From the NCBI GenBank assembly GCA_013696425.1, contig JACCYP010000037.1:1-8437 (forward strand): a DNA stretch of 8,437 nucleotides, in the 5' to 3' direction. The first letter of the stretch is position 1. Each line of letters starts with the position of its first letter. The stretch is from Thermoleophilaceae bacterium. GTDB lineage: Bacteria; Actinomycetota; Thermoleophilia; Solirubrobacterales; Thermoleophilaceae. Positions 5,511 through 8,437 of the stretch are shown here, in pieces. Under the pieces are notes generated by a model. The model did no database searches. It had not been told where the DNA came from and saw only the letters and a program-made list of their open reading frames with translations. The translations under genes were made by a program, and so were the position numbers.

Positions 5511-6076
5511 TATGACTGGTTGAAGAAGCCCTTTTCGATGAGGCGGGCGCGTTCCTCGGCCGAGACGTCGACGTTCCGCGGGGTGAGCAGGAACACCTTG
5601 TCGGCGATGCGCTGCATTCCGCCGTCGAGGGCGTAGGTGAGGCCGGAGGCAAAGTCGATCAGTCGCTTGGAGAGCTCGGAGTCGGTGGTCTGGAGGTTGA
5701 GGATCACCGGCACGGAGTCCTTGAACTGGTCCGCCACCTGCTGGGCGTCGTTGAAGCTCTTGGGGATGACGAGGTGGACCTGGACGCCGCCGCGTCCGTT
5801 GTCCCCGACGGGACGGAGCACGCGCGTCTCGCGGCCGCCGCCGCCCTCCTCGCCGAAGATGTCGTCGATCTCGTCGCGTCTGCGCCGGTTGCGGTCGATC
5901 CGGCGGATGTTCCCGCCGTCACCTGAACCACCGGAATCGCCGCGGCTACCGCGGCCGCGGCCGCGCGAACGCTCCTCGGGCTCGTCGAATTCCTCGGGGT
6001 CGTCGCCGTACCGGTCGTCCTCTTCGGCGAGACCGAAATAGACCAGCGCTCTGTGCCAGGAATCCTTTACCGCCAT
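5510..6076 (-). CDS. sepF: Cell division protein SepF
   Basis: SepF anchors FtsZ filaments to the membrane and is the main FtsZ tether in actinobacteria lacking FtsA. The protein has 188 residues. The N-terminus (1-16, MAVKDSWHRALVYFGL) fits the amphipathic membrane-targeting helix. An acidic patch (18-36) and a Gly/Arg-rich linker with RG repeats (37-67) follow. The conserved SepF core spans about 84-172: VLRPV, HLVIPKSFNDAQQVAD, VPVILNLQ, LIDFASGLTYALDG and KVFLLTPRNVDV. FtsZ is expected to bind this C-terminal domain. The start ATG at 6076 leaves a normal N-terminus, and an AAGGG purine run lies a few bases upstream. It leads a unit with proC, yggT, lspA and rluD. Here yggS is separated from sepF by a gene on the opposite strand, unlike the usual direct pairing. 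Confidence 0.96.
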   Translation of the reverse strand: MAVKDSWHRALVYFGLAEEDDRYGDDPEEFDEPEERSRGRGRGSRGDSGGSGDGGNIRRIDRNRRRRDEIDDIFGEEGGGGRETRVLRPVGDNGRGGVQVHLVIPKSFNDAQQVADQFKDSVPVILNLQTTDSELSKRLIDFASGLTYALDGGMQRIADKVFLLTPRNVDVSAEERARLIEKGFFNQS

Positions 6077-6132
6077 GCTGCCGCCCTTTTTCGCGCCACG
6101 AGAGGAAAGTCCTTTCGTTTACAAGTTATCGC
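6077..6132. promoter_or_regulatory. Divergent promoter region between sepF and the hydrolase
   Basis: Only 56 bp separate the two divergent start codons, so both promoters must lie here or inside the opposite gene. On the minus strand TAACTT (6128-6123) fits TANNNT and would give a ~40-nt sepF leader. On the plus strand TTTACAAG (6118-6125) is a weak -10-like stretch close to the GTG, so the hydrolase mRNA could have a very short or absent leader. A short palindrome, GAAAG-TC-CTTTC (6105-6116), lies between them and could be an operator. These calls are by eye. Confidence 0.4.
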
Positions 6133-6924
6133 GTGGAGCTCACTCCGAACGGAACCACCCTGCGTGGCGACGATGCCGGCGCCGGCCCTGCGGTCGTTCT
6201 CCTTCACGGCCTCACCGCCACCCGCCGCCACGTGCTCTCGGGTTCCCGCTTCCTGGAGCGCTCCGGCCATCGTGTGGTGGCCTACGACGCCCGCGGCCAC
6301 GGGGCGTCCGATCCCGCGTCGAGCTATGCCTACCCCGAACAGGTGGCCGACCTCGCCGGGTTGATCGAGGAACGCGGTCTGGAGCGCCCCGTGCTCGTGG
6401 GGCAGTCGATGGGAGCGGCCGCCGCGATGGCCTACGCGCTCGCCGAACCCGGGCGGGTGGGCGGCCTTGTGCAGATCACTCCCGCCTACGACGGCGCGCC
6501 CCAGCCCGACCCCCGCTGGGAGCGGCTCGCCGAAGGGCTCGAGCGGGCCGGCGTCGACGGTTTCATGGCCGCCTACGAGCCCAAGGTCGACCTGAGGTAC
6601 CGCGAGGTGGTCGAGACGTTCACCCGCCAGCGGCTCTCACGCCACTCCCATCCCGACGCCGTTGCGGCCGCACTGCGGGAGGTCCCCCGCTCGACCGCGT
6701 TCGAGGGCCTGAACGGCCTCGAGGCCCTCGACCTCCCGGTGCTGATCATCGCGACGCGCGACGACGCCGACCCCGAGCATCCGCTGGCCGTCGCTGAGGT
6801 CTACGCGGAGCGCCTGCCCCGCTCCGAGCTCCATGTCGACCCGCCGGGAGAGAGCCCGCTCGCCTGGCGTGGCGCCCGGCTCTCGAAGCGGATCGCAGCG
6901 TGGATGGAGGGCCCTCAGGCGTAG
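6133..6924 (+). CDS. Alpha/beta-fold hydrolase, catalytic His not at usual place
   Basis: This 263-residue protein has the alpha/beta hydrolase fold, a family of esterases, lipases and related enzymes. Visible elements are VVLLHG (21-26, oxyanion region), YDARGHGASD (51-60), the nucleophile elbow VGQSMGAA (89-96, Ser92) and LIIATRDDAD (204-213), with the acid at D210/D211 or D213. The C-terminal stretch where family members show a Gly-His pair reads PPGESPLAW (237-245), with Glu240 in place of His. Nearby His residues (H216, H234) might substitute, or the protein may be non-hydrolytic. The substrate is unknown. The start is a GTG at 6133; a GAGAGG-like purine run is about 25 bases away, so no proper ribosome-binding site is seen. 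It is the only plus-strand gene, and its 3' end overlaps yggS by 10 bp. Confidence 0.88.
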   Translation: MELTPNGTTLRGDDAGAGPAVVLLHGLTATRRHVLSGSRFLERSGHRVVAYDARGHGASDPASSYAYPEQVADLAGLIEERGLERPVLVGQSMGAAAAMAYALAEPGRVGGLVQITPAYDGAPQPDPRWERLAEGLERAGVDGFMAAYEPKVDLRYREVVETFTRQRLSRHSHPDAVAAALREVPRSTAFEGLNGLEALDLPVLIIATRDDADPEHPLAVAEVYAERLPRSELHVDPPGESPLAWRGARLSKRIAAWMEGPQA

Positions 6925-7565
6925 AGCACCGTGCCGAGGCGCACGATGGTCGCGCCCTCGGCCACGGCAGCCTCGAAGTCCTGCGTGGTGCCCATGGAGA
7001 GCCGTTCGAGTCCATGCTCGCCCGCCAGCTCCGCCAGCTTCGCGAACCAGGGCCGCGACTCCTCCGGGCGATCGGCGAGTGGCGGCATCGTCATGAGGCC
7101 GGTCACCGGCGCGGGACAGCGGGCGATGAAGTCCGCCAGCTCCGCCGGGGCGATGCCGGCCTTGCCCTCCTCTTCCGCCACGTTCACCTGGACGAGCACC
7201 TCCGCGCCCGGATTGGCCTCGAGCTTCGCGAGCGCGGAATCGGAGGCGAGCGAGTGGATGAGGCGCACGTTCGGCACGACGTCCTTCACCTTGCGGCTCT
7301 GGAGCGCCCCGATGAAGTCCCACGCGAAGAGGTCGCGGTGCGCGGCCTGCTTGGCGAGCAGCTCCTGGGCGCGGTTCTCCCCCACGATCTCGATCCCGCC
7401 AGCAGCGAGCGCGGGCAGCTCCTCGGCGGCCACGTACTTCACGGCGGCGCAGATCTCGATCCCGGCGGGATCGCCGCCGGCGGCCGCGATCCGCTCGTGC
7501 ACGCGGTCGAGGTTGGCGCGGATGCACGCGGGATCGAGACCCGCGAAGGTCATTCGCTCAGCCAT
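6915..7565 (-). CDS. yggS: YggS family PLP homeostasis protein
   Basis: YggS (PLPBP, YlmE) binds pyridoxal 5'-phosphate and keeps vitamin B6 and amino-acid pools balanced; it has no established enzyme activity. From the chosen start it has 216 residues, slightly short for the family. The PLP lysine is K43 in CAAVKYV. GENRAQEL (62-69), FIGALQSRKVKDV, QVNVAEEEGKAG, GLMTMPP and the C-terminal LSMGTTQDFEAAV with VRLGTVLY complete the TIM-barrel pattern. I choose the ATG at 7565 because AGGGGGG lies six bases upstream. An ATG four codons later (7553) would overlap the pgeF stop as ATGA and is a real alternative. The gene follows pgeF as in many division-gene clusters. Its stop overlaps that of the convergent hydrolase, and no terminator is visible there. 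Confidence 0.95.
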   Translation of the reverse strand: MAERMTFAGLDPACIRANLDRVHERIAAAGGDPAGIEICAAVKYVAAEELPALAAGGIEIVGENRAQELLAKQAAHRDLFAWDFIGALQSRKVKDVVPNVRLIHSLASDSALAKLEANPGAEVLVQVNVAEEEGKAGIAPAELADFIARCPAPVTGLMTMPPLADRPEESRPWFAKLAELAGEHGLERLSMGTTQDFEAAVAEGATIVRLGTVLYA

Positions 7566-8230
7566 GCCACTCCCCCCTGGCGCCCCGTCACGCCGTGGTC
7601 GCGGCGGTGCGAGAAGAACTCCTCCGGGTTGCAGCTCGTGCACAGGCCGGTGTCATCGATCCGCTCCACGCCGGCGGCCTCGAGCTTGCGCCGCGCCACC
7701 GCCTTCAGGTCGAGCATCCGCCCCTCGGCCACGCCGTCGAGATCGCTGAACTCGGCGAGCACCTCCTCGCCCACCTCATAGCAACAGGGACCGATCCCGG
7801 GACCGATCGCCGCGGCCGGCGCCTCCTCGAACAATGCGAGCGCCTTCTCGATCAGACCGCCCGCGAGCGGGCGCCAGCCGCAGTGGAGCATGGCCGCGCG
7901 CCCGGGCGCGATCAGCGCCACGGGCAGGCAGTCGGCGACGAGCACCAGTAGCCCGAGGCCGGGAGCGGCGGTCATGTGACCGTCGGCCTCGGTCGGATCC
8001 TCACCGGGGGGCGGCAGCACCTCCCACTCCGCGATCGCCGTGCCGTGGACCTGCAGCCCGCTCGCCTGCGGCACGGTGGCCGCGGCCAGGCGGGCGCGGT
8101 TCTCCGCCACGTGCCCGGGTTCGTCGCCCACCAGGCGGCCGAGGTTCAGGGACTCGAACGGCCCTTCGCTCACCCCGCCGCGACGGGTGGAGAACGCGGC
8201 CCGGCCGCCGGGCAGCTCGAACTCGATCAC
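7550..8230 (-). CDS. pgeF: PgeF/YfiH family laccase-domain protein
   Basis: This family was long annotated as polyphenol oxidase (laccase). Members have been shown to act on purine nucleosides (phosphorolysis or deamination of adenosine), and in E. coli one edits peptidoglycan precursors. The protein has 226 residues, a typical size is about 240. Metal-site and family motifs are present: QVHG (60-63, His62), ADCLP (99-103), LHCGWR (115-120, His116), GPGIGPCCYEVG and FFSHRRD with TGRQ near the C-terminus. The usual HAGWRG motif reads HCGWRP here. The start is a GTG at 8230 that overlaps the stop of the upstream gene as GTGA, with a strong GGGGGGAGG site five bases before it. It is followed by yggS with a 4- to 16-bp overlap depending on the start used. 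Confidence 0.94.
   Translation of the reverse strand: MIEFELPGGRAAFSTRRGGVSEGPFESLNLGRLVGDEPGHVAENRARLAAATVPQASGLQVHGTAIAEWEVLPPPGEDPTEADGHMTAAPGLGLLVLVADCLPVALIAPGRAAMLHCGWRPLAGGLIEKALALFEEAPAAAIGPGIGPCCYEVGEEVLAEFSDLDGVAEGRMLDLKAVARRKLEAAGVERIDDTGLCTSCNPEEFFSHRRDHGVTGRQGGVAWLSE
7570..7580 (-). promoter_or_regulatory. Shine-Dalgarno site of yggS
   Basis: The minus strand reads CCAGGGGGGAG here, inside the end of pgeF. It is well spaced for the ATG at 7565 and too far from the ATG at 7553, so it favours the longer protein. The same 11 bases precede pgeF. Confidence 0.6.
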
Positions 8231-8437
8231 TCGGCCTCCCCCCTGGCCACGCGCAGCGCGTGGGCCAGCTCCTGCTCGCGCCCGCCGATGTCCCCGTCGA
8301 GCTTCGCCCGCAGGGTGTCCTCGAGCGCCGCTCCGAGCGCGGGCGAGGCGGGGATGCCCTCCGCGATCAGGTCCCCGCCGGAGATGTCGAGCGCCACGCC
8401 GCGAAGGTCTGCGATGTAGGTGAGCACGGGCCCCGCC
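8227..8437 (-). CDS. Probable CCA-adding tRNA nucleotidyltransferase, C-terminal fragment
   Basis: Only the last 69 residues are inside the window; the frame is open through the right edge, so the gene starts outside. The segment VALDISGGDLIAEGIPASPA, followed by LGAALEDTLRAKLDG and REQELAHAL, matches the C-terminal tail typical of class II poly(A) polymerase/CCA-adding enzymes. In that tail a GDDL-like motif and GPALG are followed by LLxxxLDG. Such enzymes build or repair the 3' CCA end of tRNAs. The catalytic N-terminal nucleotidyltransferase domain is not visible, so the call rests on the tail alone. The TGA stop overlaps the pgeF GTG start, so the two are probably co-transcribed and translationally coupled. 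Confidence 0.7.
   Translation of the reverse strand, partial: AGPVLTYIADLRGVALDISGGDLIAEGIPASPALGAALEDTLRAKLDGDIGGREQELAHALRVARGEAE
8236..8246 (-). promoter_or_regulatory. Shine-Dalgarno site of pgeF
   Basis: The minus strand reads CCAGGGGGGAG, followed by G, inside the end of the upstream gene. It lies five to six bases before the GTG at 8230 and fixes that start. Confidence 0.65.

Noticed and set aside
7788..7808. Direct repeat GGGACCGATC in pgeF
   Set aside because: It encodes the GPGIGP stretch of the PgeF family and is explained by protein sequence.

Overview
The window is a high-GC, gene-dense piece of a bacterial chromosome carrying almost only housekeeping genes. SepF and YggT next to a YggS/PgeF pair, weak or missing U-tracts, GTG starts and GC-rich codon use suggest an actinobacterial lineage. 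A deep-branching group such as Thermoleophilia would fit, but this is inferred from family resemblance and was not tested by any search. All genes except one lie on the minus strand, so transcription runs from high to low coordinates.

Layout in the direction of transcription: (a) 8437-6915 holds the 3' end of a probable CCA-adding tRNA nucleotidyltransferase, then pgeF (multicopper-oxidoreductase-like purine nucleoside enzyme) and yggS (PLP homeostasis protein), joined by short overlaps. (b) 6133-6924 is a lone plus-strand alpha/beta hydrolase between yggS and sepF. It converges on yggS with a 10-bp tail overlap and diverges from sepF across 56 bp. (c) 6076-3041 is a five-gene unit, sepF-proC-yggT-lspA-rluD. 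The last four genes are linked by three successive ATGA overlaps, and the unit closes with a 13-bp hairpin with a UUCG loop. (d) 2596-2999 is a non-coding rpsB upstream region with a strong hairpin inside a second inverted repeat. (e) 2595-1 holds rpsB-tsf followed by a fatty-acid-amide-hydrolase-type amidase that runs off the left edge.

Functionally, unit (c) combines cell division (SepF, YggT), proline synthesis (ProC), lipoprotein maturation (LspA) and 23S rRNA modification (RluD). Unit (e) makes ribosomal protein S2 and elongation factor Ts, with an amidase where pyrH often sits. I see no CRISPR array, insertion sequence, prophage, tRNA or rRNA, and no clear new biological system. The points most worth checking are a 118-residue coiled-coil tail on S2 with a 17-codon duplication, the folded rpsB leader, a codon-usage break in the last ~50 codons of rluD, and a hydrolase whose expected catalytic His position reads Glu.
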